Origin: Caldisericaceae bacterium
GTDB lineage: Bacteria > Calditrichota > Calditrichia > Calditrichales > Calditrichaceae
Assembly: GCA_021160885.1 (NCBI GenBank)
Contig: JAGHBR010000035.1
Span: 1 to 19,367 of the forward strand
Reading direction: 5' to 3'
Length of the DNA stretch: 19,367 nt
Below the pieces are notes generated by a model. It saw nothing but the letters and a program-made list of their open reading frames with translations. It did not search any database and was not told where the DNA came from. The translations under genes were made by a program, and so were the position numbers. Shown here one piece after another: positions 8,154-15,279 of this stretch; position 1 is the stretch's first letter, and each line of letters begins with the position of its first letter.

Positions 8154-11100
8154 ATGAAAAGGAAAGTGATAATATTTCTAATCATACTGTGTCCCCTTTT
8201 CAGTAATGCTAAAAATTTAAAGAAAACAATCATGAAATCTGCTCCAGTAAAGGGTGCGTTAATTGGTTATGATTTTCTACACAATGATTATTGGTTGTTC
8301 TGGGCTAATTATGAAGGCCAAACTGCGTATGATCCTTACACAGGTAGTTCAGGCGGGTATTTTACACCTGCCCGTTTGCCAGTAATATACACAGAGGGAC
8401 TTTTATGGGGAGGTTTTTTACGTGGTATCCCAGCTGAATCGGATACCCCCCGAGTAGGTGGAATTTCCTATAGAATTGGCACAGATCCAGGCGGAATAAT
8501 TAGAATAGATGATCATTTAGAGGTCAATGAACTTTCTAAAGGTATATTTAAAGTACATAAAAACTGGCAAAACCTTTCGAATCAATACTTTAAAAGGGAA
8601 TTGAGTATCTCTTTACATAAACAGGAAGACGAAATTACAGATTATGATGTGAATAGCATCAGAAAACGCTATGCTAAAAACTGGAAAGAATGGCCGGTTC
8701 AGTGGGGGGCACCATTTAATGATGTAAATGATAATGGAATATACGATCCGGTCATTGATGAGCAGGGCTATCCACAGATAGATCAAGGAGATTACCCGGG
8801 CATTGCCGGCGCCGATGAAACGCTGTTTATGGTCGTCAATGATTTAAATGAAGCAAGAGTTAAGGCACATACTGGTACTTTACCTGTTGGTGTGGAATTG
8901 CAAATTACGCTCTGGAATTACCAAAACACTTTCTGGCCACTTTCCTCAGCTGTTTTTAAACGTTATGTATTGATCAACAAATCAAACGCGACCATTGATT
9001 CCATGTACTTTCAGCTTTTTGCTGATCCGGATGTCGGCGATTATAGTGATGATCTGGTTGGCTGTGATTCAACTTTGAGCCTGGCATTTGCTTATAACGG
9101 TAGAGCTTATGATGCTGAAGCGCAGGAGGCTGGTGTATCGATCCCTCCGGTTATCAGTCTTGCTTTGTTGCAAGGCCCCCTGGTCGAATCTCCGGGCAGT
9201 ACAGGCAGATTTAATTTCAAACAAGTTGCAGATAAAAAAAATTTACCAATGACCTCTTTTGCATATCTTCAGTCGTTTAGTTGTCCGATGTGCGATCCTC
9301 CTATGGGCGTTATCGATTATGCGCTTCAAACATATAACATGATGCGTGGATTTATACCAACAAACGATTTAAAGCATCCTACTCCATTTATTGCAGGTAG
9401 TGGGCCAAGAGCAGGTTTATCAACCAGGTTCCCATTAAGCGGGGACCCGGTCAATGATCCGACTGGTTTGTACGGTGATGTGGATGGCCAGGGACAGAAC
9501 CTGTCTCCAGGTGATCGTAGATTCTATATGAATACCGGCCCCTTTCGTATGGAACCGGGCGAACGACAGGAAATCATCGCCATCTGGATTGGTGCAATAG
9601 GTAAGGACGAACGCCAGGGAATCACCTGGATTAAAGAATTCCTTAAAATTATTCAACAGTTTTATGAAAATGGCTTTAAGGATATGGACCTGAGTCCGGC
9701 TGCTCCACAGGTTAGAGCAGAAACCATAGGAAAAACCGTTTTACTGAACTGGGGCTGGAATCCGCAAAGCATTGAAGAAATCGAACAAAAGGAAAAAAAT
9801 GGTTTTCGGTTTGAAGGGTACAACGTTTATCAGTTGCCCGATTCCAATGCGACCATCCGTGATCCACGTACCGTAAAACTGGTCACGTTTGATCTTAACA
9901 ACAGTGTAAAAACGATTGATGGTCTTACCCATAATATTAAGTCAGGCAATACGTTTCTCGGTCCACTGCAAATTGGTCGGGATTCCGGCATACAACGCTA
10001 CTTTGTGGTCAAAAGGGATTCCATAAATCATAAACCGTTGTACAAAGGATCAACGTATTACTTTGTTGTGACCAGCTACAATTACAATCAGGAGTTTAAA
10101 GATTTCCCATCGTTAGAATCAGATTATCAAGTGGTCGCCGTAACTATTCAGGGCAAAAAACCTGGTTTACGCTACCAGGCAGAACCTGAGGAATTCATTG
10201 AAACGACTGCTTCGCAAAAAACAGATGTTATTTGTCAGGTAAAGGTAGTCGATCCAACTCTTGTAACAGACCATAATTACCAACTTACGTTTACATCGGT
10301 ACCTGATTCAATTGATTCTTTACAAAAACAATGGTTTTGGAATTTAGAGGATTTATCCACAGGTAAGATGCTGTTAAAGAACAAGCCAGTTCTTATTTTT
10401 AAAGATGATCAGAACCTGGATAATTTAGGAAATGATATAGAGCTAGTGGATGGTTTGCTAATAAAAGTTTTTGCACCAGAGCCAGATATTAAAGCTATTA
10501 TGCAGGTGGCCGATGCAGAGGGTCCTTTAACCCCCGATGAATATGACGAACAGGGAGCGCCGTTTAAAGGCAACAATGTGTGGCATGATCGCAGTTCACC
10601 AAATGATGAAAATCCGTTTTACATTAGCGCCGGAGGCGGATCCGGTGGGTTAGATCGTATTACGCCTAGCATTGAAAATGCCAGAGGACATGATTTTGAA
10701 CTTCGCTTTACAGAGCAAGGCGGTATTTATGCCTGGTGGTATGATGAAGATATATATGTTGATGTGCCTTTTGAAGCCTGGGATGTGGGAAGGGCAACCT
10801 ATGATGATGCTTCCGATGATATTCGCTGTTTAACTGGCGGTTATTCCGGTGGCGCCACGGTCGGTGTGTTTGATTATGAATATAAAGATCCTTTTTTAGG
10901 TTTTCCTGCAACAGATTGGCTTTATATCAGGGTACCCATTGATTCACGAGGCAGTTACAAAGTTTTCTATGACGATGTAACTTCCGGAAATTTTAATTAC
11001 CAGTGGTGGAGTTATTCAAAAGAAGTACTTGCAAGGATTATTATTTGCGATATGGGCGGTGCCAAAACCTTACCTCCAACAGGAACGGTAATACGTTTTA

Positions 11101-11507
11101 TTACCACCAAAGGGCCAACGGAGGATTTAGTCTTCAATTTTCAAGGTCCAGGAGAACCAATTCAATCAAATGATTTGTTGAAAAAGGATGTGGAAAAGAT
11201 CAATGTGTTTCCCAATCCTTATTACGCCGCCAGTAGCATGGAGCCGGATCGTTTTACACATTTTGTTACCTTTAATTACCTGCCGCCGCATGCCATCATT
11301 CGTATTTTTACCTTAAATGGTGCGCTAGTGCGTAAGCTGGAAAAGAATGATCCTTCGCAATTCTTTCGTTGGGATTTAAAAAATGAAAAAGGCTGGCGCG
11401 TGGCCAGTGGTTTGTACATTGTGCACATCGAGATGCCGGAATTGAATAAACAAAAAATTTTAAAACTGATGGTCATTACCGGGGAAGAGGTACTGGAATA
11501 TTATTAA
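8154..11507 (+). CDS. Large exported FN3-domain protein with T9SS-type sorting tail (paralogue copy 3)
   Basis: 1117 residues; function unknown. TGAGGT lies 5 bases before the ATG, and residues 1-19 form a short signal peptide (FSNA). It resembles copy 2 most closely over its whole length. The N-terminal domain includes NYEGQTAYDPYTGSSGG (52-68), an acidic loop (D190, N192, N194, D198, D202), DPDVGDYSDDLVGCD (291-305) and GPFRMEPGERQE (462-473). FN3-like residues are about 515-668, the Trp/Gly-rich module about 850-990, and the sorting tail 1014-1117 (VFPNPYYAAS, IRIFTLNG, ASGLYIV, LKLMVI), ending in EYY. Only this copy has a CPMC (CxxC) motif at 377-380, which could form a disulfide or bind a metal in an exported protein. 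Its last 229 bases are unusually close to those of copy 4. T9SS export is inferred from the tail. Confidence 0.88.
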   Translation: MKRKVIIFLIILCPLFSNAKNLKKTIMKSAPVKGALIGYDFLHNDYWLFWANYEGQTAYDPYTGSSGGYFTPARLPVIYTEGLLWGGFLRGIPAESDTPRVGGISYRIGTDPGGIIRIDDHLEVNELSKGIFKVHKNWQNLSNQYFKRELSISLHKQEDEITDYDVNSIRKRYAKNWKEWPVQWGAPFNDVNDNGIYDPVIDEQGYPQIDQGDYPGIAGADETLFMVVNDLNEARVKAHTGTLPVGVELQITLWNYQNTFWPLSSAVFKRYVLINKSNATIDSMYFQLFADPDVGDYSDDLVGCDSTLSLAFAYNGRAYDAEAQEAGVSIPPVISLALLQGPLVESPGSTGRFNFKQVADKKNLPMTSFAYLQSFSCPMCDPPMGVIDYALQTYNMMRGFIPTNDLKHPTPFIAGSGPRAGLSTRFPLSGDPVNDPTGLYGDVDGQGQNLSPGDRRFYMNTGPFRMEPGERQEIIAIWIGAIGKDERQGITWIKEFLKIIQQFYENGFKDMDLSPAAPQVRAETIGKTVLLNWGWNPQSIEEIEQKEKNGFRFEGYNVYQLPDSNATIRDPRTVKLVTFDLNNSVKTIDGLTHNIKSGNTFLGPLQIGRDSGIQRYFVVKRDSINHKPLYKGSTYYFVVTSYNYNQEFKDFPSLESDYQVVAVTIQGKKPGLRYQAEPEEFIETTASQKTDVICQVKVVDPTLVTDHNYQLTFTSVPDSIDSLQKQWFWNLEDLSTGKMLLKNKPVLIFKDDQNLDNLGNDIELVDGLLIKVFAPEPDIKAIMQVADAEGPLTPDEYDEQGAPFKGNNVWHDRSSPNDENPFYISAGGGSGGLDRITPSIENARGHDFELRFTEQGGIYAWWYDEDIYVDVPFEAWDVGRATYDDASDDIRCLTGGYSGGATVGVFDYEYKDPFLGFPATDWLYIRVPIDSRGSYKVFYDDVTSGNFNYQWWSYSKEVLARIIICDMGGAKTLPPTGTVIRFITTKGPTEDLVFNFQGPGEPIQSNDLLKKDVEKINVFPNPYYAASSMEPDRFTHFVTFNYLPPHAIIRIFTLNGALVRKLEKNDPSQFFRWDLKNEKGWRVASGLYIVHIEMPELNKQKILKLMVITGEEVLEYY
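11279..11507 (+). repeat. Near-identical 3' tail segment shared with copy 4 (first copy)
   Basis: The last 229 bases of copy 3 align without gaps to 14780-15008 at the end of copy 4. By eye I count about 22 mismatches, roughly 90% identity. The ~80 bases just upstream (11198-11278) already show about 20 mismatches. The segment encodes most of the sorting tail. The similarity includes long silent-site identity, for example around the codons for the KNEKGW motif. Confidence 0.8.
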
Positions 11508-11561
11508 ACTAATCTATTAACTTTTCTTTTAGATAGGTTTGATCTGTGTTGCTCTAATTGC

Positions 11562-11630
11562 AGCTTAAATTTTAGGCTACGATAATTAAATCTTCAGCCT
11601 GAAATTATTGATTGAATAAAAGTTCAGGCT
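11562..11630 (+). other. Mutually complementary segments in the copy 4 leader
   Basis: The 198-base gap before copy 4 holds four short segments: AGCTTAAA (11562-11569), TTTAGGCT (11571-11578), AGCCTGAA (11596-11603) and TTCAGGCT (11623-11630). The third and fourth pair perfectly over 8 bp with a 19-base loop. The second and third can also pair (one G-U) with a 17-base loop, so two exclusive hairpins are possible. No T-run follows either, so neither is a canonical terminator. This may be a regulatory RNA structure or chance in AT-rich DNA. Confidence 0.3.
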
Positions 11631-11705
11631 TGGGTTAGTAATTGAAAAGGATAAAATTACTTATTAAATTTAACCACTCAATGTTTTACCTTCCGAGGTA
11701 TTGCC

Positions 11706-14700
11706 ATGAAGCCATTATTTATTCCAAAAGCTTTTTGGCTTATCATTTTTGTTTTTGCATTCAGCCTTCAGGCCAAATTCCCCTTAAAAAAAATTCAGTC
11801 GGCTCAGTACGATGGAAAATCATTTTCCGTGCTTGATGTGGGAAACTGGCGTTATTATCAAAGTTGCAGGGGAAACAGTGGTTTTGGTGATTGTAATTTT
11901 TATCCCAGAGATGGCGTTAGAATAATGTACCTGGACGGTATTTTATGGGCAGGTTGGTTAAAAGATCCGCAAACCGGGAAAAAAATTTTAATACAACCCT
12001 TACGAGCTGGTGGGAATGCCTTTTATTCCGACATACCCATGCAACCTGGCTGGATTGATGAAAATGGGCAACCGGTCGATCCTACAGGTGCCAGAGCCAA
12101 AATTTATCGCTATACACGCAAGCATGAAAAAGGTTTCGAAATCTGGGATGCCGCTTACTTATTGAATTTACCGATTGATCAGGTGAGCTGGAAAGATCAT
12201 GAACAAATTTATTTTCAAGAAGGTGAAGATGCCATAAAGTGGCCGGTCGACTTAGGAGCGCCGTTTCTGGATTTTGATCAGGATAGGGCCTACCATTTTC
12301 CTACCGATGTTCCCGGCTACGCCTGGAGCGATCAAATTTTGTGGACTGTGGCCAATGATCTGATTGACAAGGATCGAATGTTCTATCGTACCGGAAGTTT
12401 TCCGATTGGCATGGAACTGAAAACAACCACCTGGACGTATTCAGGAAAATTTTCACCAGGTGGACAAATGATTTTCAAACGCTATCAACTCATTAACAAA
12501 TCACCTTATTTATTAGATTCACTTTTCATTGGTATATATTTAGACCCGGACATTGGTGATTATAAAAATGATTTGGCTGGATGTGATTCTACCGCAAATT
12601 TTTTCTTTGCTTACAATAATGGTAACACAGACAAAGAGATCGAGGGAGAAATCACTCCAGCAATTGGGGCTAAAATTTTGCAAGGGCCCATGGTTTACAC
12701 AGGCAATCCCCAGGACACGGCCCTGTTTCATCAGGAATGGCAGGTTGGATACAAAAACTTGAATTTACATGCATTTGGTTATTACGCACCTTTTTATTAC
12801 GAAATTAATCCCCCAACGGCCACTAATTTAACCGCAGTAAGTATTTACAATGCATTGCGGGGATACTGGCCTTCTCCCTCATTAACCGAATTAATACCAT
12901 ACGTTGTTAATATGGGGCCCAATGAAGGGGAAACAACTCGTTTCCCATTAAATGGCGATCCTTTAACCGGGCAGGGAGAAATTGATGGACAGGGTGTGAA
13001 TTATCATGGAGGAGATCGCTATTTGTTAGGGAGTTTTGGGCCTTTGGCCATGGCTCCGGGCGATGAACAGGAAATCATTTTTGCCATTATCGGAGGTCAG
13101 GGAACCAATTATTTAAGCTCATTAGCTGAAGTAAAAAAAATGTTTCCTTATACAGAAGCCATCTTTCAAGCAGGATTTAAAGACGTTCCTCGAGCTCCAG
13201 AAGCGCCTAAACTAAAAGCGGTTGCCCTGGGTGACAAAATTGTATTGAATTGGGGCTTTGATGCGGAACTGGTCCGGCAAATTGAAAATGAAGTTCATGC
13301 GGGTTATGCTTTTGAAGGGTACAATGTGTATCAGCTAAAACCGATTTATGATGAAAGTTCAATTATTTCGGGAAATCCAGCGCGATTTGAAAAAATTAAA
13401 ATTGCCACATTTGACAAAGTCGATGGGATTTTTACCATAAAATCCTGGTATTATGATGAAAAGAAAGGGGAAAATGTTTTTGGACTGGTACAGAGAGGTA
13501 CCGACTCCGGGATAAAACGGCATCTGGTAATTGATTGGGATTATTTCAACGATTGCCCGCTCTATCGGGGTTCAACATATTATTACATGGTAAGCGCCTA
13601 TAATTATAATCCACAGGTGAAAGAGTTCGCTACGTTCGAATCCAATGGCCAAATGGTTGAGCTCACGTTGCAGGAATGCGTACCTGGTACGCGCTATTTG
13701 GCCAGCGCAGAAGATACCATCGCATTTCAAAAAAATCAGGAAAATGATGTTCGCTGTCAACTCACTGTAGTCGACCCGTCGCAGTTAACCGGGCATGATT
13801 ATGAAATCAATTTTATTGTGGATCAGGATACCAGCTCTAACCATTATAGTGAATTATTATGGAAGCTGAACGATCTAACATTGCAGCAAACGATTATTCA
13901 AGCCCAGCCTTTATTAGCATTTAGTGATTGGGAAAAGAGTGATGGGGTGTTTGTTGATGGATTAAATATTAAAGTCGCTGTCCCTGAGGACAAATTTATA
14001 AGGATTTATCAATATGCCGATTCTTACGGCCCAATAATAATTTGGACCTCGCCGGATCAAAATCAGCAACAGATTGGCTATAACGTCTGGCACAGTTTAA
14101 GCTCTCCCAATGATGATCGTTTTTACCTGAGCTCAGCGATCAATGAAGACAGGTTGTCCCTTAATCCTTACCTGGCTTATTTAGGCCATGATTTTGAGAT
14201 GCGCTTTACCGACGAAGGCAGCTTGTTTTACTGGTATTACGATTCCATTCAGGTGGCCGGTCAGGTGCCGTTTGAATTCTGGGATGTAGGTCCTGGCACC
14301 TTTGAAGATTCAACCGATGATGTGCGTTTGATTGCCATTGGTAATTCGGGTGGGCACACGCCTGGTGTTTTTGATTATGGCCCTCCGGATCCAATTTTTG
14401 GTTTTCCAGCCAGTGACTGGATTTACGTGCGCTATCCTTTAAATGAAAAAGGGAGCTATCAGGCTTTTGTGCCGGATGTTAGTAGTGGTGCGCCTACTCT
14501 CAAGTGGTACGAAAATAGTGTTCCAATTTTTGGTCCGTTGACTATTTGTGATTTCACTGGTTCTGGAGTACTGCCAGCTACTGGTGTTGTGATTCGTTTT
14601 GCTACTCCAAAATACCCTGATGAAAATTTTAAAATTACCTTTACAGCTCCAGGTAAAATTGAGAACGATCTGGAATTAATGAAAAAAGATGTGAAAAAAA

Positions 14701-15008
14701 TTAATGTTTTTCCCAATCCCTATTATGCAGCCAGTTCTCTGGAAAGAGACCGCTTTGAGCATTTTGTCACCTTTAACCACCTGCCGCCGCATGCCATCAT
14801 TCGTATCTTTACATTAAATGGCACGTTGGTGCGTAAGCTGGAAAAGAACGATCCTTCACAATTCTTCCGCTGGGATTTAAAAAATGAAAAAGGCTGGCGC
14901 GTAGCCAGTGGTTTGTACATTGTGCATATTGACATGCCGGAATTGAAAAAGCAAAAAATTTTAAAACTAATGGTTATTACCGGGGAAGAGACGCTGGAGT
15001 ATTATTAA
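11706..15008 (+). CDS. Large exported FN3-domain protein with T9SS-type sorting tail (paralogue copy 4)
   Basis: 1100 residues; function unknown. GAGGT (11695-11699) sits 6 bases before the ATG and residues 1-23 form a signal peptide (LQA). It is the most diverged copy in its N-terminal half: the TPRVGG motif of the other copies is replaced (LRAGG, 99-103), and a Cys pair (C54, C63) appears where copies 1 and 3 have the EGQT/GSSGG segment. The acidic loop keeps D189, D191, D193 and D201 but has His197 where the others have Asp, and the segment after it is shortened. DPDIGDYKNDLAGCD (280-294) and GPLAMAPGDEQE (445-456) remain. FN3-like residues are about 499-650, the Trp/Gly-rich module about 828-965, and the sorting tail 998-1100 (VFPNPYYAAS, IRIFTLNG, ASGLYIV), ending in EYY. 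The 198-base gap upstream suggests its own promoter or leader control. Confidence 0.88.
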   Translation: MKPLFIPKAFWLIIFVFAFSLQAKFPLKKIQSAQYDGKSFSVLDVGNWRYYQSCRGNSGFGDCNFYPRDGVRIMYLDGILWAGWLKDPQTGKKILIQPLRAGGNAFYSDIPMQPGWIDENGQPVDPTGARAKIYRYTRKHEKGFEIWDAAYLLNLPIDQVSWKDHEQIYFQEGEDAIKWPVDLGAPFLDFDQDRAYHFPTDVPGYAWSDQILWTVANDLIDKDRMFYRTGSFPIGMELKTTTWTYSGKFSPGGQMIFKRYQLINKSPYLLDSLFIGIYLDPDIGDYKNDLAGCDSTANFFFAYNNGNTDKEIEGEITPAIGAKILQGPMVYTGNPQDTALFHQEWQVGYKNLNLHAFGYYAPFYYEINPPTATNLTAVSIYNALRGYWPSPSLTELIPYVVNMGPNEGETTRFPLNGDPLTGQGEIDGQGVNYHGGDRYLLGSFGPLAMAPGDEQEIIFAIIGGQGTNYLSSLAEVKKMFPYTEAIFQAGFKDVPRAPEAPKLKAVALGDKIVLNWGFDAELVRQIENEVHAGYAFEGYNVYQLKPIYDESSIISGNPARFEKIKIATFDKVDGIFTIKSWYYDEKKGENVFGLVQRGTDSGIKRHLVIDWDYFNDCPLYRGSTYYYMVSAYNYNPQVKEFATFESNGQMVELTLQECVPGTRYLASAEDTIAFQKNQENDVRCQLTVVDPSQLTGHDYEINFIVDQDTSSNHYSELLWKLNDLTLQQTIIQAQPLLAFSDWEKSDGVFVDGLNIKVAVPEDKFIRIYQYADSYGPIIIWTSPDQNQQQIGYNVWHSLSSPNDDRFYLSSAINEDRLSLNPYLAYLGHDFEMRFTDEGSLFYWYYDSIQVAGQVPFEFWDVGPGTFEDSTDDVRLIAIGNSGGHTPGVFDYGPPDPIFGFPASDWIYVRYPLNEKGSYQAFVPDVSSGAPTLKWYENSVPIFGPLTICDFTGSGVLPATGVVIRFATPKYPDENFKITFTAPGKIENDLELMKKDVKKINVFPNPYYAASSLERDRFEHFVTFNHLPPHAIIRIFTLNGTLVRKLEKNDPSQFFRWDLKNEKGWRVASGLYIVHIDMPELKKQKILKLMVITGEETLEYY
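14780..15008 (+). repeat. Near-identical 3' tail segment shared with copy 3 (second copy)
   Basis: Partner of 11279-11507; same length and no gaps, with about 22 mismatches by eye. It encodes the sorting-tail half from LPPHAIIR to the stop codon. The equivalent ends of copies 1 and 2 are clearly less similar at DNA level even where the protein is conserved. Confidence 0.8.
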
Positions 15009-15035
15009 CAATACATGTTAATAATGTTTTTTGTT

Positions 15036-15065
15036 GAAAGCCTCAGTCTTTAGTCGAAGGCTTTC
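15036..15065 (+). terminator. Probable terminator after copy 4
   Basis: GAAAGCCT (15036-15043) pairs perfectly with AGGCTTTC (15058-15065) across a 14-base loop, starting 28 bases after the copy 4 stop codon. The following tract (CTTTA) is a weak T-run. Position and stem support a terminator, but the long loop and modest T-run lower confidence. Confidence 0.55.
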
Positions 15066-15192
15066 CTTTAATTGAGTAATTGAATCCCAAAAACATTTTT
15101 TGATTCTTCTGAAAAAGTTAAGAATTATTTCTCTACCTGTCAGTCACAAACATGCTCATGGATAGTGTCAGGGAATATTAATTTGAAGAAAA

Positions 15193-15279
15193 CTTTGAAA
15201 AAATCATTAAGAATTTCATTCCCGCGCAAGCGGGAATCCCTAAGTTGACAGGATTAGAGAATCCCCGATTTTTTCAAAG
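15193..15279. repeat. 13-base inverted repeat enclosing a GC hairpin at the kinase 3' end
   Basis: CTTTGAAAAAATC (15193-15205) is the exact reverse complement of GATTTTTTCAAAG (15267-15279). Similarity continues imperfectly beyond the arms toward 15290. The right arm contains the kinase stop codon (15274-15276). In a - strand transcript the distal arm ends in a T-run, so the whole structure could help end the kinase transcript. A small non-autonomous repeat element is an alternative reading. Confidence 0.6.
15216..15239. repeat. Dispersed-type palindrome ATTCCC-N8-GGGAAT
   Basis: ATTCCCGC (15218-15225) and GCGGGAAT (15230-15237) form a perfect 8-bp stem with a GCAA loop. The layout ATTCCC, 8 bases, GGGAAT has the same form as the neisserial dRS3 repeat, and it also resembles the TCATTCCCGC...GCGGGAATCC repeats scattered through many bacterial genomes (from memory, not a search). 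It is the most GC-rich spot in an AT-rich gap. Whether it is dispersed in this genome cannot be seen from one window. Confidence 0.6.

Noticed and set aside
11642..11836. 64-codon + strand frame overlapping the copy 4 start.
   Set aside because: It lies in a different frame from copy 4, overlaps its signal peptide, and shows no domain. The GAGGT site at 11695-11699 clearly serves the ATG at 11706.
51..15008. The four paralogues as proteases, glycosidases or polysaccharide-lyase enzymes of a utilisation locus.
   Set aside because: No catalytic motif of those families is visible and there are no SusC/SusD-like or CAZyme genes in the window. The HTCS-like sensor alone does not justify that label.
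15150..15180. Nine-codon frame starting ATGCTCATGGATAG in the gap between copy 4 and the kinase.
   Set aside because: It has no ribosome site, is too short and shows no repeat or similarity to neighbours.
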